From: Paenibacillus ottowii
Lineage (GTDB): Bacteria; Bacillota; Bacilli; Paenibacillales; Paenibacillaceae
Assembly: GCF_006874425.1 (NCBI RefSeq)
Contig: NZ_VIJZ01000003.1
Location: forward strand, 248,001 to 312,000
Length of the DNA: 64,000 nt
Direction: 5' to 3'
In this document: positions 1 through 9,057 of the stretch, piece by piece
How the letters are laid out: every line of letters begins with the position of its first letter
How positions within the stretch are numbered: the first letter of the stretch is position 1
Made by a program: the position numbers and the translations under genes
The notes under the pieces: model-generated
Told to the model about the DNA's origin: nothing
The model's database searches: none
The model's input: only the letters and a program-made list of their open reading frames with translations

Positions 1-648
1 GGCCCAAGCGATCAGCTCTGTATTATCATTCGCAATGGCGGCACCACGTTTGTCTTTGAGAGCTGAAAAGATTTCGGTGTACTGGTCGAATTTGAGCAGC
101 TTGATGTCAGGATAATTTTTTGTGAAATAAGTTTCAGCCGTCGTTCCCTTGGCAACAATCAGCTTTTGATCCGAACCCTTCAATTGGTCGATCGTGGTGA
201 TTGGAGCGTTGTCGGGTGACGCAATACCAAAGGATAATTTCATATACGGGTTAGCAAAATCGACTTTTTCTTTACGCTCATCGGTCACAGTAAAGTTAGC
301 CATGATGATATCTACCTTGTTCGACTCCAAATAGGCAACCCGGCTGGCGGCATCCACCAGAACGAATTCCACCTTGGACTCGTCGCCCAAGAGATCTTTG
401 GCAAACCGTTTCGCAATATACACATCAAACCCCTGATTCTTCCCTTCAGAATCTACGTAGCCAAAAGGCGGCTTATCCGCGAAAACACCGATTCGAATCT
501 TGCCATTCTTTTTAATGTCCTCAATTGAAGCAAATTTAGCCGAACCCGAACTACCATTGGTGTTTCCAGCTCCTGCACATCCCGCCAAACCGACGAGCAG
601 CAAGCTCAAAGCCAGTAATAACGTTGTGAACTTCATTCCTTTTCTCAT
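1..648 (-). CDS. Polar amino-acid ABC transporter, substrate-binding lipoprotein (3' part missing)
   Basis: The gene runs off the left edge; the first 216 codons are present. It starts with a short basic stretch, a hydrophobic segment and a lipobox ending in LAGC, so the mature protein should be a lipid-anchored extracellular receptor. The body matches family 3 solute-binding proteins: an IRIGV strand, then PPFGYVD and a GFDVYIAKR stretch typical of amino-acid receptors. The start at 648 is preceded by GGGGG ten bases upstream; an in-frame ATG at 636 is an alternative. It is the last gene of a permease-permease-ATPase-receptor operon. Glutamate, glutamine or aspartate is the most likely ligand class, which is inference from the family. 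Confidence 0.9.
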   Translation of the reverse strand, partial: MRKGMKFTTLLLALSLLLVGLAGCAGAGNTNGSSGSAKFASIEDIKKNGKIRIGVFADKPPFGYVDSEGKNQGFDVYIAKRFAKDLLGDESKVEFVLVDAASRVAYLESNKVDIIMANFTVTDERKEKVDFANPYMKLSFGIASPDNAPITTIDQLKGSDQKLIVAKGTTAETYFTKNYPDIKLLKFDQYTEIFSALKDKRGAAIANDNTELIAWA

Positions 649-666
649 CTGTATTCATCCCCCTGT

Positions 667-1422
667 TTATATCGTTTCGTACTGAAATATATCCAGAAAG
701 TGCTGGGCACGCTCTGTTTCCGGTTGGGTAAAAAATTGCTGTGGCGTGGTCATTTCACATATCTGTCCTTGATCCATAAAAACAATACGATCTCCTACCG
801 ACTTGGCAAATCCCATTTCATGCGTCACGATAATCATGGTCATCCCCTGCTGAGCTAGCTCTCGCATGACATCCAGCACCTCTCTGACCATTTCCGGGTC
901 CAAGGATGCGGTGACCTCATCAAAAAGCATAATCTCAGGGTTCATACACAGAGCGCGCACAATTGCAATGCGTTGCTTTTGCCCGCCTGATAATTGTCGT
1001 GGATACGCATCCTTGCGGTCCAGCAGACCGACTCGCTCCAATAGCTGCTCCGCTTGCGCAAGCGCCTCCTGCCTGTTTCTCCGCTGAACTTTAAGCGGAC
1101 CGAGCAATATATTTTCCAAGACCGTCATATGCGGAAACAGCTCATAGTTTTGGAACACCATTCCGATATGCTGCCGCACCTCACGCCAATTCACTTTTGT
1201 ATCCGTCAGATCCTGTCCTCTGTAGCGGATATCTCCGCCCTGGACCGGCTCTAGACCATTAAGACATCTAAGGAGCGTGCTTTTTCCGCATCCCGAGGGA
1301 CCGAGAATAACCACAACTTCCCCTTTCCTTACGTCCAGACTAATCTGCTGCAATACTTTTCGGTCGCCAAAGCTTTTTTCCAGTCCTCGAATTTCCAATA
1401 AAACCTCAACAGCCTCTCCCAT
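667..1422 (-). CDS. Polar amino-acid ABC transporter ATP-binding protein (GlnQ type)
   Basis: Cytoplasmic ATPase of the amino-acid importer. Walker A is GPSGCGKST, the signature is LSGGQKQR, Walker B is IMLFDE and the switch histidine lies in VTHEMGFA. The [13 protein letters not shown] end is typical of the GlnQ/HisP branch. The reading frame extends upstream to 1452, but that ATG has no ribosome binding site and overlaps the upstream permease. The ATG at 1422 follows a GGGGTGG stretch and clears the permease stop by 17 bases, so I chose it (251 residues). It pairs with the two permeases at 1440-2763 and the receptor at 1-648. Confidence 0.93.
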   Translation of the reverse strand: MGEAVEVLLEIRGLEKSFGDRKVLQQISLDVRKGEVVVILGPSGCGKSTLLRCLNGLEPVQGGDIRYRGQDLTDTKVNWREVRQHIGMVFQNYELFPHMTVLENILLGPLKVQRRNRQEALAQAEQLLERVGLLDRKDAYPRQLSGGQKQRIAIVRALCMNPEIMLFDEVTASLDPEMVREVLDVMRELAQQGMTMIIVTHEMGFAKSVGDRIVFMDQGQICEMTTPQQFFTQPETERAQHFLDIFQYETI

Positions 1423-1439
1423 GACACCACCCCATCCTG

Positions 1440-2117
1440 CTAATTTTGCCATCTACGTTCAAATCTTTTGGAAAGTCTGGATAACGGATAGCATACAAGA
1501 AAATACAATATAAAAATAAAACCATACACCCAAAAGGATGCCGAAGGCGCCTTAATTACACCAAGTTCAATAATCTGCTGCCCGACCTTGACCACTTCCA
1601 CGACACCGATCAGCACCACAAGTGACGTGGTTTTGATCATGCGTGTCGCTAGATTAATAGAACCCGGGAGCATGCGGCGCACCGCCTGGGGAATAAGCAC
1701 ATGACGGTATAATTGCCAATAGGTCAGCCCCAATGTCTGCCCGGATTCCACCTGATGCTTGGGCAGTGATTCCAACGCACCTCGTACGATGTCGCCAATT
1801 TCCGCCGCTCCCCACAGACTGAATACGATTACTGCCGTCAACTCTCCGCTGATATCCACATTCAGTAAAGGCGTAAATCCAAAATACACGACATACAACC
1901 ATACCAAAATCGGAATAATGCGGAATGTCTCCAAATAGAATCTCAGCACAAATCGAATCGGTCTTGATTTTAAGGTGCGCAGCAGACCCATCAGAATGCC
2001 TAGCAGCGTACCAATAATAATGGAAATTAATGCAATCTCCAGTGTAACGAGCAATCCCCCTAACAGACGCTCGAAATTCGATCCCTCAAACAGCACATTA
2101 ATCCCCGAACTCAGCAT
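1440..2117 (-). CDS. Polar amino-acid ABC transporter permease (second subunit)
   Basis: Integral membrane subunit of 225 residues, the usual size for HisM/GlnP-type permeases. Hydrophobic segments are spread over the whole length. The EAA coupling loop that docks on the ATPase is visible as a [24 protein letters not shown] stretch near residues 105-145. The start at 2117 overlaps the preceding permease by 20 bases and has an AAGGAAGGTG ribosome binding site, so translation of the two permeases is probably coupled. Together they would form a heterodimeric channel. Substrate cannot be read from the sequence. Confidence 0.92.
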   Translation of the reverse strand: MLSSGINVLFEGSNFERLLGGLLVTLEIALISIIIGTLLGILMGLLRTLKSRPIRFVLRFYLETFRIIPILVWLYVVYFGFTPLLNVDISGELTAVIVFSLWGAAEIGDIVRGALESLPKHQVESGQTLGLTYWQLYRHVLIPQAVRRMLPGSINLATRMIKTTSLVVLIGVVEVVKVGQQIIELGVIKAPSASFWVYGFIFILYFLVCYPLSRLSKRFERRWQN

Positions 2118-2763
2118 ATCGCACCTTCCTTTCCACCCACGTCAGCAGCATCGACAAAGGTAAAAGCAGCACGAGATATGCCAATACCAGCAGAATCAAC
2201 GATTCTGTCGTTTTGTAGTACATGCCGATCAGGTCTTTGGCCACATTCATCAGATCCAATAAAGCAATGGCACCCACAATGGAGGTCTCCTTGAGTAGAA
2301 AGATCGCGTTCGCTCCCAAGGACGGAATACTAATGCTAAATGCTTGCGGCAAAATAACATATCTCGCCAGTTGTATTTTGGACAGTCCGAGGCTCAACCC
2401 GGATTCCGTTTGGGTTTTACTCACGGCTTCAATTCCACCGCGGAACGCCTCAGCCATATAGCCCCCGCCCAAAAAGGTCATCCCCACAATGGCACACGTC
2501 ATTTCGCTCATGTGCAGACCAATTTTCGTAAACCCGTAATACAGAAAATATAACTGTACAAGCAGCGGCGTATTCCGGGAAAGCTCGATATAAGCTACAA
2601 TGATTCCGCTAATTCCTTTCACCCTGTAATACAGCACAATGCTGCACAGCAAACCGACGACTAGTGAAAACAGAATAGCAAAAAAGGCAATCTTCAACGT
2701 CAGCCACATGGCTTCTCCATACAACGGCAAGCTTTCTACAATAAACTCCCAGTCTAAGTTCAT
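2098..2763 (-). CDS. Polar amino-acid ABC transporter permease (first subunit)
   Basis: First gene of the amino-acid importer operon; 221 residues with several membrane segments and the family loop (EAFRGGIEAVSKTQTESG, then LGLS) that contacts the ATPase. The longest frame starts at 2787, but the ATG at 2763 follows GAAAGG at a normal distance of nine bases, so it is taken as the start. It overlaps the next permease by 20 bases. A sigma-A-like promoter lies about 60 bases upstream. Homology to the HisQM/GlnMP family is clear; substrate is unknown. Confidence 0.92.
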   Translation of the reverse strand: MNLDWEFIVESLPLYGEAMWLTLKIAFFAILFSLVVGLLCSIVLYYRVKGISGIIVAYIELSRNTPLLVQLYFLYYGFTKIGLHMSEMTCAIVGMTFLGGGYMAEAFRGGIEAVSKTQTESGLSLGLSKIQLARYVILPQAFSISIPSLGANAIFLLKETSIVGAIALLDLMNVAKDLIGMYYKTTESLILLVLAYLVLLLPLSMLLTWVERKVRYAEFGD

Positions 2764-2822
2764 ATGTACATACCTTTCAATTTTCAATTATTCCTATGTA
2801 CTTGCTATGCTTAATAACAACG

Positions 2823-2851
2823 ATTGTATTCCTGTCAAATTATTACGTCAA
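2823..2851 (-). promoter_or_regulatory. Sigma-A-like promoter of the amino-acid ABC operon
   Basis: Minus-strand -35 TTGACG (2846-2851) and -10 TACAAT (2823-2828) are separated by 17 bases and lie 60 bases upstream of the first permease. A second overlapping pair (TTGACA, 16-base spacer, TATTAA) is also visible, so the exact start is uncertain. Confidence 0.6.
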
Positions 2852-2923
2852 TACTTTGATGAAAATTTGTCATATTTATCTATGATTTAGAATGAAAACC
2901 GCTATTTCATTTCAGAAATAAAT

Positions 2924-2960
2924 AAAAAAAGTCCGAAATGGAGGGTTTCCATTTCAGACT
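2924..2960 (-). terminator. Intrinsic terminator of the SulP gene
   Basis: Read on the minus strand, a stem of 12 pairs with one mismatch (AGTCTGAAATGGA arm, five-base loop) is followed by a run of seven T. It lies about 20 bases past the SulP stop codon and separates it from the amino-acid transporter promoter. Confidence 0.85.
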
Positions 2961-2982
2961 TTGCTTTGCACTATACGATTCA

Positions 2983-4431
2983 TCATACGATCGGCTCTGT
3001 AACTACAGGACCGCCGAGCTTCTCTACAATTAAACGGCTTTCCTCATTTAACCCTTGCAGGGTAATAGATTTACCTGAGTTTCTGTATTTTTGCAGCACC
3101 TTGCCAATGGCAGTAACCGCCGAGTGATCCCACACATGTGAATGGCTGAAATCCACTACAACGCGCTCCGGATCATGTGCAGGCTCAAAATGATCGACAA
3201 AATGAGTCGTTGAAGCGAAAAACATCGGCCCCCTGACATGGTACACTTTGGCTTCATGATCTTCAGTCGCACTGATACGGATTTTAGCCATTTTCCAGCC
3301 AAAATGCAAAGCGCTCAACAGCACACCTACGATCACACCCTTGGACAAATCATGCGTAGCCACCACGATGATGACCGTGACCACCATAATAAACGTATCT
3401 GCTTTGGGAACCTTGGCGATGTTTCGGAGCGATTTCCAATCCACGGTTCCGATACACACCATGAACATGACTCCCACCAATGCGCCCATGGGCACTTCCT
3501 TTACAACCCCGCCAAGCACGAGCAGCAAGAAGGCCAAGAACACCCCTGCCGTGAAAGTCGACAGACGTCCTCTTCCCCCTGAGCTGACATTAATGACGGA
3601 TTGTCCGATCATGGCACAGCCACCCATCCCCCCAAAAAAGCCATTTACAAAGTTGGCAATCCCTTGCCCGCGGGCTTCCCGGTTTTTATTGCTTTTCGTT
3701 TCGGTCATTTCATCCAAAATACTGGCTGTCAATAGTGATTCCAATAGTCCAACCAGCGCCATCGTAAAGGAATACGGCAGCAAAATCCGCAACGTGTGCC
3801 ACGACCACTCAATTTGCGGCAAATGAAATGAAGGCAGCGAGCTGGTTAGCGTACCGATGTCTCCTACCGTTTTGACATTCAATCCAAATACATACGTAAT
3901 GATCGTCATGATAATAATTGCAGTCAATGGAGCAGGAACGCTTTTCACAAATCTCGGTAAAATATACACAATGAGCAAAGTTCCTGCTACCATGGCGTAC
4001 ATGATCCAATTCGCTCCATGAAAGTGGGTAAGTTGCGCCATAAAGACGAGGATCGCCAGTGCATTTACAAACCCGGTCATGACCGGCTGTGAAATAAAGC
4101 TAATAAAGCGGCCTATTTTCAAAACACCCAGCAGCACCTGAATGACCCCAGCTAAAATGGTAGCTGCAAACAAATACTCCACGCCATAATCCTTGACCAG
4201 ACCAACGACCACTACAGCTACAGCCCCGGTTGCTGCCGAGATCATCGCTGGCCGTCCGCCTGCAATAGAAATGACAATCGCCATCGAGATGGAGGCATAC
4301 AGTCCGACCATGGGGTTGACACCTGCAATGATTGAGAAGGCAATCGCCTCTGGAATCAGCGCTAGCGCCACGGTCATGCCCGCAAGTATATCAGCCCGGA
4401 TATTGCCGAACCATTGTTGTCTAAAATTCAT
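2983..4431 (-). CDS. SulP/SLC26-family anion transporter with C-terminal STAS domain
   Basis: Inner-membrane anion permease of 482 residues. The N-terminal 370 residues are strongly hydrophobic and contain the SulP landmarks: [20 protein letters not shown] at residues 14-33 and an [16 protein letters not shown] motif near 260-275. The last 90 residues form a STAS domain ([20 protein letters not shown]). The family carries sulfate, bicarbonate or other anions; this short bacterial subgroup is often called sulfate permease, but substrate cannot be decided here. An AGGAGG lies 15 bases before the ATG, somewhat far. It is transcribed alone, with its own terminator and an unusually long leader. 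Confidence 0.92.
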   Translation of the reverse strand: MNFRQQWFGNIRADILAGMTVALALIPEAIAFSIIAGVNPMVGLYASISMAIVISIAGGRPAMISAATGAVAVVVVGLVKDYGVEYLFAATILAGVIQVLLGVLKIGRFISFISQPVMTGFVNALAILVFMAQLTHFHGANWIMYAMVAGTLLIVYILPRFVKSVPAPLTAIIIMTIITYVFGLNVKTVGDIGTLTSSLPSFHLPQIEWSWHTLRILLPYSFTMALVGLLESLLTASILDEMTETKSNKNREARGQGIANFVNGFFGGMGGCAMIGQSVINVSSGGRGRLSTFTAGVFLAFLLLVLGGVVKEVPMGALVGVMFMVCIGTVDWKSLRNIAKVPKADTFIMVVTVIIVVATHDLSKGVIVGVLLSALHFGWKMAKIRISATEDHEAKVYHVRGPMFFASTTHFVDHFEPAHDPERVVVDFSHSHVWDHSAVTAIGKVLQKYRNSGKSITLQGLNEESRLIVEKLGGPVVTEPIV

Positions 4432-4461
4432 ACAGTTTCGTTCCAGCCTCCTATATTTACA

Positions 4462-4535
4462 GAGAACAGCATCTTGACCCGCAACCCGATATGGCTCTGG
4501 GCATCCGTCCAGCGGTCAATCGCCAAGGCTCTCCT
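4462..4535 (-). promoter_or_regulatory. Possible structured leader of the SulP mRNA
   Basis: Between a TATAAT-like box (4589-4594, minus strand) and the SulP start lie about 150 untranslated bases. Within them TTGACCGC (4511-4518) can pair with GCGGGTCAA (4474-4482) with one bulge, and AGAG near 4530 can pair with CTCT near 4462. I cannot match it to a riboswitch class I know. It may be a regulatory RNA element or chance folding. Confidence 0.3.
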
Positions 4536-4703
4536 ATCATTCAGCTCGTCTCTCTCAAACGAACCCGCTCCGTTATATTCAGTCCATCATTATAACGCAA
4601 GGGATTCTTAGAGACGAATGATTTAAAGGGCTGTTTACAGAAAGAAAACCTCCATTTACTTAAAATATCACTCGTTTTCTTCATCTAATTCGTTTTCTTA
4701 TAT

Positions 4704-5276
4704 TTAAATTTTTTGTAATTTCAGCACAAGCTCCGCTAGGGATTCAGCAATCTCAGAGTCCGCTTGGTGTTGAAGCAAGCCCTCAAAATCAGGTAGCGCT
4801 TGCTTTAGTAGCCTACAACTATAGTCATAGTAGCTCCAAAAAGCCACCGGATCATAGCCGCGTGCTTCTTCCTCTTCCCACTCCAGTTCATCTTCTTCGG
4901 GGTCGCTGTCTGCTGGCCATAAATACTTCTCATCTAGCAGCCTAGTCAAGGATTCCACAGACTCCTGTGAGTCGGCTTGTAGATCTTCCATGTCTAATGC
5001 TTGAATAACCGTATGATACAACTCTAGCTCACTTAGTGTGATATCCTCCGGTCTTCTCGCATGCATATTCCGCAATAAGAATAGTAATGCCCACGGGGTA
5101 ACCTGCCACAGTGTGCCTTGATGCTCTATCAGATCAGCGATGGCTGCATACTCCCCATTGGATATCAAATGCGGCAATTCCGTGCCTCTACTATAAGGAG
5201 TAGTCAGGCGGTGCCACGGTACATCTGCGATTTCAAGAGTATTCATTGAGGCAGTGTTTATTTTATGAGTGTCCAT
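4704..5276 (-). CDS. Hypothetical acidic protein
   Basis: I do not recognise this protein. It has 190 residues, no signal peptide or membrane segment, and a very acidic centre around residue 140 (a run of Asp/Glu with few other residues). Leucine-rich helical stretches flank it. The longer frame to 5342 is unlikely because AAGGAGG sits four bases before the ATG at 5276. It begins 22 bases after the ABC1-kinase gene, so it is probably the last gene of a phasin-kinase-unknown operon. It could be an adaptor of the kinase; that is speculation. Confidence 0.75.
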   Translation of the reverse strand: MDTHKINTASMNTLEIADVPWHRLTTPYSRGTELPHLISNGEYAAIADLIEHQGTLWQVTPWALLFLLRNMHARRPEDITLSELELYHTVIQALDMEDLQADSQESVESLTRLLDEKYLWPADSDPEEDELEWEEEEARGYDPVAFWSYYDYSCRLLKQALPDFEGLLQHQADSEIAESLAELVLKLQKI

Positions 5277-5298
5277 GACGCCTCCTTGTAGTCGGTAT

Positions 5299-6969
5299 CT
5301 AGAATCTTCCTGATTTAAAAATAGAGTACAGTAAAAAGGCAACCATTAAGAGCGCTACGACAAAACCAATTTCAATCGCAGGCACGTTCCACAGCAAAGT
5401 CGCCTGATGATTTAGCGAAGAACCGATAATCAGCCCGACCATAATAATGCTGAACGCTAACAGCACAATACTGAATGACAGGCGATTGCTGATCTGATCC
5501 AGCTTGCGCAACAGCTGTTCCAGCTCGGGTACGGTAACTTCCAGTTTAAGCTTACCCTTGCTGATAATTGAGGTCAGATGCCTTGTCTGTCTCGGCAGCT
5601 CCATCAGCGTCTCCACCAGCTCAGCTGCACCACCCAACAGCTTGCCCCGAATACGACGACCACTGAAGCGTTCCTTCAGCAGCTTGTTACCAAAAGGCTC
5701 AGCTAATGCAATAATACTGAGGTCGGGGTCCAGATGCTCTACAACCCCCTCCAGGGTCAGCAGCGCCTTGCCAAGCAGCAGGACGTCCGATGGCAACCCA
5801 ATTCGATGGCGCTGGGCTGCGCCAAACAGGTCGTTCAAAGCATCGCCAATGCTGACCTGTGAGAAAGGAACCTCCGAGTAATCTTCGCGTATCTTATCCA
5901 GATCGGCACGGAGCGCATTCAGATCGGTATCTGGTTCAACCAGCCCCAGTCGTTCGATGGCCCGTACCATGGCATCGGTATTTTTGCGCATCAGGGCGAT
6001 TATGAGGGAAGCGAGGTGATTTTTCATTTCTTCGCTTAGCCTTCCCGCCATGCCAAAGTCCAGATACGCCAGACTTCCATTATTCAGGACAAGCAAATTC
6101 CCCGGATGGGGATCGGCATGAAAAAAGCCCTCTATAAAAATTTGATGCAGCATGCTGTTGACCAGCTGCTGCGCCAGTTCTTTCAAGTTATAACCACGGC
6201 CCAATAGCTCTTCACGACTACCCAAGTGAGTTCCCTCCAGAAACTCCATGGTCAGTACACGTGAGGAGGTATGGTCCCAGTATATTTTCGGAATATAGAT
6301 ATGTGGGTCCTGCTCAAATTGGAGCGCAATCTTCTCTGTGTTACGGGCTTCATGGTTGTAATCCAGCTCCTTAATGAGCGATCTCCCCAGCTCCTCCACC
6401 ATCTGGCGAAGCTGATAACGCTCCACCCATTCCCAGCGCTTGGCTGCCATTGCGGTCAATTCCCGTAAAATGTCCAAATCCCGCCGGATGATGCGATTAA
6501 CGCCTGGACGCTGGATTTTAATGGCGACCATTTCGCCGCTGTGCAGCTTGCCCAGGTGCACTTGCCCGATCGAGGCAGCCGCCAGCGGAACATCGTCAAA
6601 ACGAACCAGCATGTTCTCTAATGACGTGTCCAACTCCTGCTCCAGAATGCCACGGGCCGTGTCAGGCGAAAAAGGCGGTACCTGGTCCTGAAGCTTAACC
6701 AGCTCACGAATAATAGGCTCTGGCAGCAGGTCAGCACGTGTGCTGGCCAACTGTCCAAGCTTGATGAATGCAGGTCCCAGATCCTCCAGCACAAGCCGAA
6801 TCCGTTCACCCAGCGTTTTGGCTTCGGGGGTTTCTCTCGTCAGCCACTTGCGGGGCAGGGATAGCAGCTGGAACAGTCCCATTTCTTCCACCATATAACC
6901 AAAGCCATGACGCGCCAGCGCCATGGCAATTTCCCGGTAACGACCGGCATGCTTCATGCGAACGGCCAT
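5299..6969 (-). CDS. ABC1/UbiB-family atypical kinase with C-terminal membrane anchor
   Basis: Atypical protein-kinase-like ATPase of the ABC1/ADCK/UbiB family, 556 residues. Landmarks: the KxGQ motif (FIKLGQLAS, about residue 70), an alanine-rich nucleotide loop (PLAAASIGQVH), the lysine in VAIKIQRPG, the catalytic-loop HADPHPGN and the metal-binding LDFGMAG. Two hydrophobic helices at the C-terminus would anchor it in the membrane. In proteobacteria UbiB supports ubiquinone synthesis; in Firmicutes the role is unsettled, with quinone or isoprenoid-lipid handling most likely. The chosen ATG follows GGTTGGA and lies just after the stop of the phasin-like gene; a GTG at 7002 would give 11 more residues. 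Confidence 0.9.
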   Translation of the reverse strand: MAVRMKHAGRYREIAMALARHGFGYMVEEMGLFQLLSLPRKWLTRETPEAKTLGERIRLVLEDLGPAFIKLGQLASTRADLLPEPIIRELVKLQDQVPPFSPDTARGILEQELDTSLENMLVRFDDVPLAAASIGQVHLGKLHSGEMVAIKIQRPGVNRIIRRDLDILRELTAMAAKRWEWVERYQLRQMVEELGRSLIKELDYNHEARNTEKIALQFEQDPHIYIPKIYWDHTSSRVLTMEFLEGTHLGSREELLGRGYNLKELAQQLVNSMLHQIFIEGFFHADPHPGNLLVLNNGSLAYLDFGMAGRLSEEMKNHLASLIIALMRKNTDAMVRAIERLGLVEPDTDLNALRADLDKIREDYSEVPFSQVSIGDALNDLFGAAQRHRIGLPSDVLLLGKALLTLEGVVEHLDPDLSIIALAEPFGNKLLKERFSGRRIRGKLLGGAAELVETLMELPRQTRHLTSIISKGKLKLEVTVPELEQLLRKLDQISNRLSFSIVLLAFSIIMVGLIIGSSLNHQATLLWNVPAIEIGFVVALLMVAFLLYSIFKSGRF

Positions 6970-6970
6970 T

Positions 6971-7330
6971 TTAATCCAACCGGTTCGCTTCTTCAGCGTC
7001 ACTCGAACCCGTAAGCGCCGCCTTTTCTTTTTCCAGCTCCGCTACCTGTTTTTCCAACAATGCCACACGTTGCTCCAAACTTGTGACATCATTTTCGGTA
7101 GGTACTTCCAGCTCCTGCAAAATGCGGCTAACCTGCTCGCGGATCATGGTTTTGAATTGTCCCTGTTCCTCTGCCCCTCGTTCGATCAGACGATCGACCA
7201 GCGCTTTGGATTCCGAGGGTGCAAGTTCTCCCCGATTTACAAGCTCCTCAACAGCTTTCTCCACCTTTTCTTTGCTGACAACGGTGAGGCCCCACCCCAA
7301 TGAGATGGCTTTTTTGAACAAATCGCTCAT
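6971..7330 (-). CDS. Phasin-like coiled-coil protein
   Basis: Small 119-residue protein with an amphipathic N-terminal region (SLGWGLTVVSKEKVEKAVEE) and a C-terminal coiled coil (about residues 80-105, LEQRVALLEKQVAELEKEK). This is the pattern of the phasin/poly-hydroxyalkanoate granule-associated superfamily often found beside ABC1 kinases. GGGGAGGG lies six bases before the ATG. It is the first gene of the three-gene unit ending at 4704 and its stop codon abuts the kinase start. No polyhydroxyalkanoate synthase is visible in the window, so a storage-granule role is not supported; it may instead regulate or scaffold the kinase. Confidence 0.75.
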   Translation of the reverse strand: MSDLFKKAISLGWGLTVVSKEKVEKAVEELVNRGELAPSESKALVDRLIERGAEEQGQFKTMIREQVSRILQELEVPTENDVTSLEQRVALLEKQVAELEKEKAALTGSSDAEEANRLD

Positions 7331-7372
7331 AATATACCCTCCCCTACCTGTGATTACCTATAGTATAACCTG

Positions 7373-7405
7373 AAAAGGGGAGCCGCATAAAGCTCGCGAC
7401 TCCCC
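7373..7405 (-). terminator. Terminator of the ThuA-like gene
   Basis: On the minus strand GGGGAGTCGC pairs with GCGGCTCCCC (one mismatch) around a nine-base loop and is followed by TTTT. It lies about 40 bases past the stop of the ThuA-like gene. Confidence 0.65.
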
Positions 7406-7443
7406 TCTCCCAATGGATGGAATAGTTATGAATATGATTAGGC

Positions 7444-8082
7444 TTAACCCGGAAAACGTCCGGCCCATTTAGCAGCCTGAAGCAACAGCTTGCGGTATCC
7501 CTCATGCTGGAAACTTGGCTGATTATGTCCAGGCATCAAGTAGACGACCCGGCCCAGACCATAGGACAACGCCCATGCAGCCGGCCACCACTGGCCTTCG
7601 TGTTCGTATTCCATCAACAGTGTCTTTTCAGTGAATGGATCAAAATCAAAACGATATGGCTCCTCTTGAATCTCGAACGGCTCAATTCCTTCCATAATCG
7701 GATGATCCGGCTCCGTTACCTTGAAGGAAAGCAGCTCCGCTGCCGGATGCCGCAGGAAACGTGCTCCCATGAGCTGTGCGATTTCGTACCGTCCTTGCAA
7801 TGTGATTCCGTTATGCAGCACAAGCAACCCACCTCCGCCGCTGACATAGGACAGCAGTCCTGCTGTTTGCTGAGGAGACAGAACCTCCTTGCGGCTGTCA
7901 CAATACGAGATGCACAGATCGAATGAGGCTAAATTTTCCTTAAGCAGCATTTTACGATTCTCACTGCATTGTACCGTCATCGAATCTTGTAAAATATGGC
8001 TAATCTCTTCGTCCACCCCTTGTAGCGGGTGAAACTCCGGATACGAATAATCTCCTAGCAGCAATGCTTTTCTTTTTTCCAT
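7444..8082 (-). CDS. ThuA-like (class I glutamine amidotransferase fold) domain protein
   Basis: A 212-residue soluble protein matching the trehalose-utilisation ThuA-like fold: ALLLGDYSYPEFHP at the start, GGGGLLVLHNGI near the centre, and a VVYLMPGHNQPSF segment near the C-terminus. ThuA relatives occur in sugar-catabolic clusters, but no sugar genes flank this one, so its substrate is unknown. AAGGAGG lies seven bases before the ATG at 8082; an in-frame TTG at 8085 is less likely. It has its own terminator and appears monocistronic. Confidence 0.8.
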   Translation of the reverse strand: MEKRKALLLGDYSYPEFHPLQGVDEEISHILQDSMTVQCSENRKMLLKENLASFDLCISYCDSRKEVLSPQQTAGLLSYVSGGGGLLVLHNGITLQGRYEIAQLMGARFLRHPAAELLSFKVTEPDHPIMEGIEPFEIQEEPYRFDFDPFTEKTLLMEYEHEGQWWPAAWALSYGLGRVVYLMPGHNQPSFQHEGYRKLLLQAAKWAGRFPG

Positions 8083-8502
8083 CAAAAATCCTCCTTGCCT
8101 GACTTGTATATAAGGACTTTAAAGGCGGCCCCGATTTCTTGTTTGTGGGGGCAAAACGCTCTGAAAAATCCGTTTGGCCCTCATCTATTTTCCATAACAC
8201 CGCCATCATTGTCCGAGCTACGGCATATATAAATAATTCTACAAACGGCCTATTAAATCCTTTAGCAGAAGATTATAGCATATATGTTCGCTCTGAATAC
8301 ACTTGTTCAAAATTTTCTAAACGTGACGCTGGCGATTCGGCCCGTTTATGGTATACTCGTAAGAAAAAAAGTGCGTCCAAGCATCTTTTATCATAAAGGA
8401 CCGCTTTTGTAAGAATTCTATGCTTGCGGTTATAGAATTGTTAAGAATTTCTTTTAAGCTTATACATTCTATAAATCTTAAAACACTGGGGAGGTTGCAT
8501 GA
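8083..8502 (+). promoter_or_regulatory. Intergenic control region of the first AbrB-like gene
   Basis: The 420 bases between the ThuA-like gene and the AbrB-like gene hold no convincing gene. A perfect 8-base inverted repeat, AATTCTAT (8414-8421) and ATAGAATT (8432-8439), overlaps a possible promoter with -35 TTGTTA (8438-8443), 17-base spacer and -10 TATACA (8461-8466). A second candidate, an extended -10 (TGGTATACT, ending 8357), lies further upstream. The inverted repeat could be an operator, perhaps for autoregulation. Confidence 0.45.
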
Positions 8503-8952
8503 ATGAAAAGGACTGGAATGACCCGGCCCTTGGACAGCTTGGGACGAATTGTGCTTCCTAAAGAGTTGCGCATGACGATGGAGATTGACATCGGCGATCC
8601 ATTAGAGTTTTTTATTGAAGACCAAACACTCATGCTCCGTAAGTACAAATCAACCAATTGCATATTCTGCGGTTCCGTTGATACCAACACCTATTTTAAA
8701 GACCAGTTTATCTGCGATGCATGTGCTACCTCAATGAAAACGGAAGATTTAATTCCGGTCACAGCGACTGAAACCGAGTCACCTCCATTGAAGCAAAATA
8801 TGCATATGAAAAAGATTTACCAGCGCACGGATGTTATTTTGGAGAAAATGAGAGAGCTGATGGAAGAACATCCGGCATCTTCACAAAAACAGCTTGCTTC
8901 CATGCTTGGTGTGAGTCAGGGAAGGATTTCCCAGCTGAAAAAGCTTATGTAG
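8503..8952 (+). CDS. AbrB-family regulator with zinc ribbon and C-terminal helix-turn-helix (copy 1)
   Basis: Predicted DNA-binding regulator of 149 residues in three parts. Residues 1-48 match the AbrB/SpoVT swapped-hairpin domain (GMTRPLDSLGRIVLPKELR). Residues 53-74 carry C53-x2-C56 and C71-x2-C74, a probable zinc ribbon absent from classical AbrB. Residues about 127-148 form a helix-turn-helix-like segment (QLASMLGVSQGRISQLKKLM). GGGGAGG precedes the ATG. Two paralogues with the same cysteine spacing lie at 45101 and 54923. AbrB relatives govern transition-state and stationary-phase genes; targets here are unknown. A plus-strand terminator follows. Confidence 0.85.
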   Translation: MKRTGMTRPLDSLGRIVLPKELRMTMEIDIGDPLEFFIEDQTLMLRKYKSTNCIFCGSVDTNTYFKDQFICDACATSMKTEDLIPVTATETESPPLKQNMHMKKIYQRTDVILEKMRELMEEHPASSQKQLASMLGVSQGRISQLKKLM

Positions 8953-9021
8953 ATGAATCGTCCAAAAAACAATGTATACGCTTCCATGTTATGTAAAATC
9001 TGATTCTCTTATACTTAGAAC

Positions 9022-9052
9022 AGCCGGACCCTTATGGGGACCCGGCTTTTTT
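9022..9052 (+). terminator. Terminator of AbrB-like copy 1
   Basis: AGCCGG pairs with CCGGCT and inner CCC with GGG around TTAT, followed by six T. It ends just before the convergent end of the cobalamin operon; no T run exists in the other direction. Confidence 0.8.
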
Positions 9053-9057
9053 GTGTT

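Noticed and set aside
1423..1452. Upstream start of the amino-acid transporter ATPase
   Set aside because: No ribosome binding site and overlap with the permease; the ATG at 1422 has a GGGGTGG site.
8139..8396. 85-codon frame between the ThuA-like and AbrB-like genes
   Set aside because: No ribosome binding site, atypical composition and no recognisable domain; it lies in promoter DNA.
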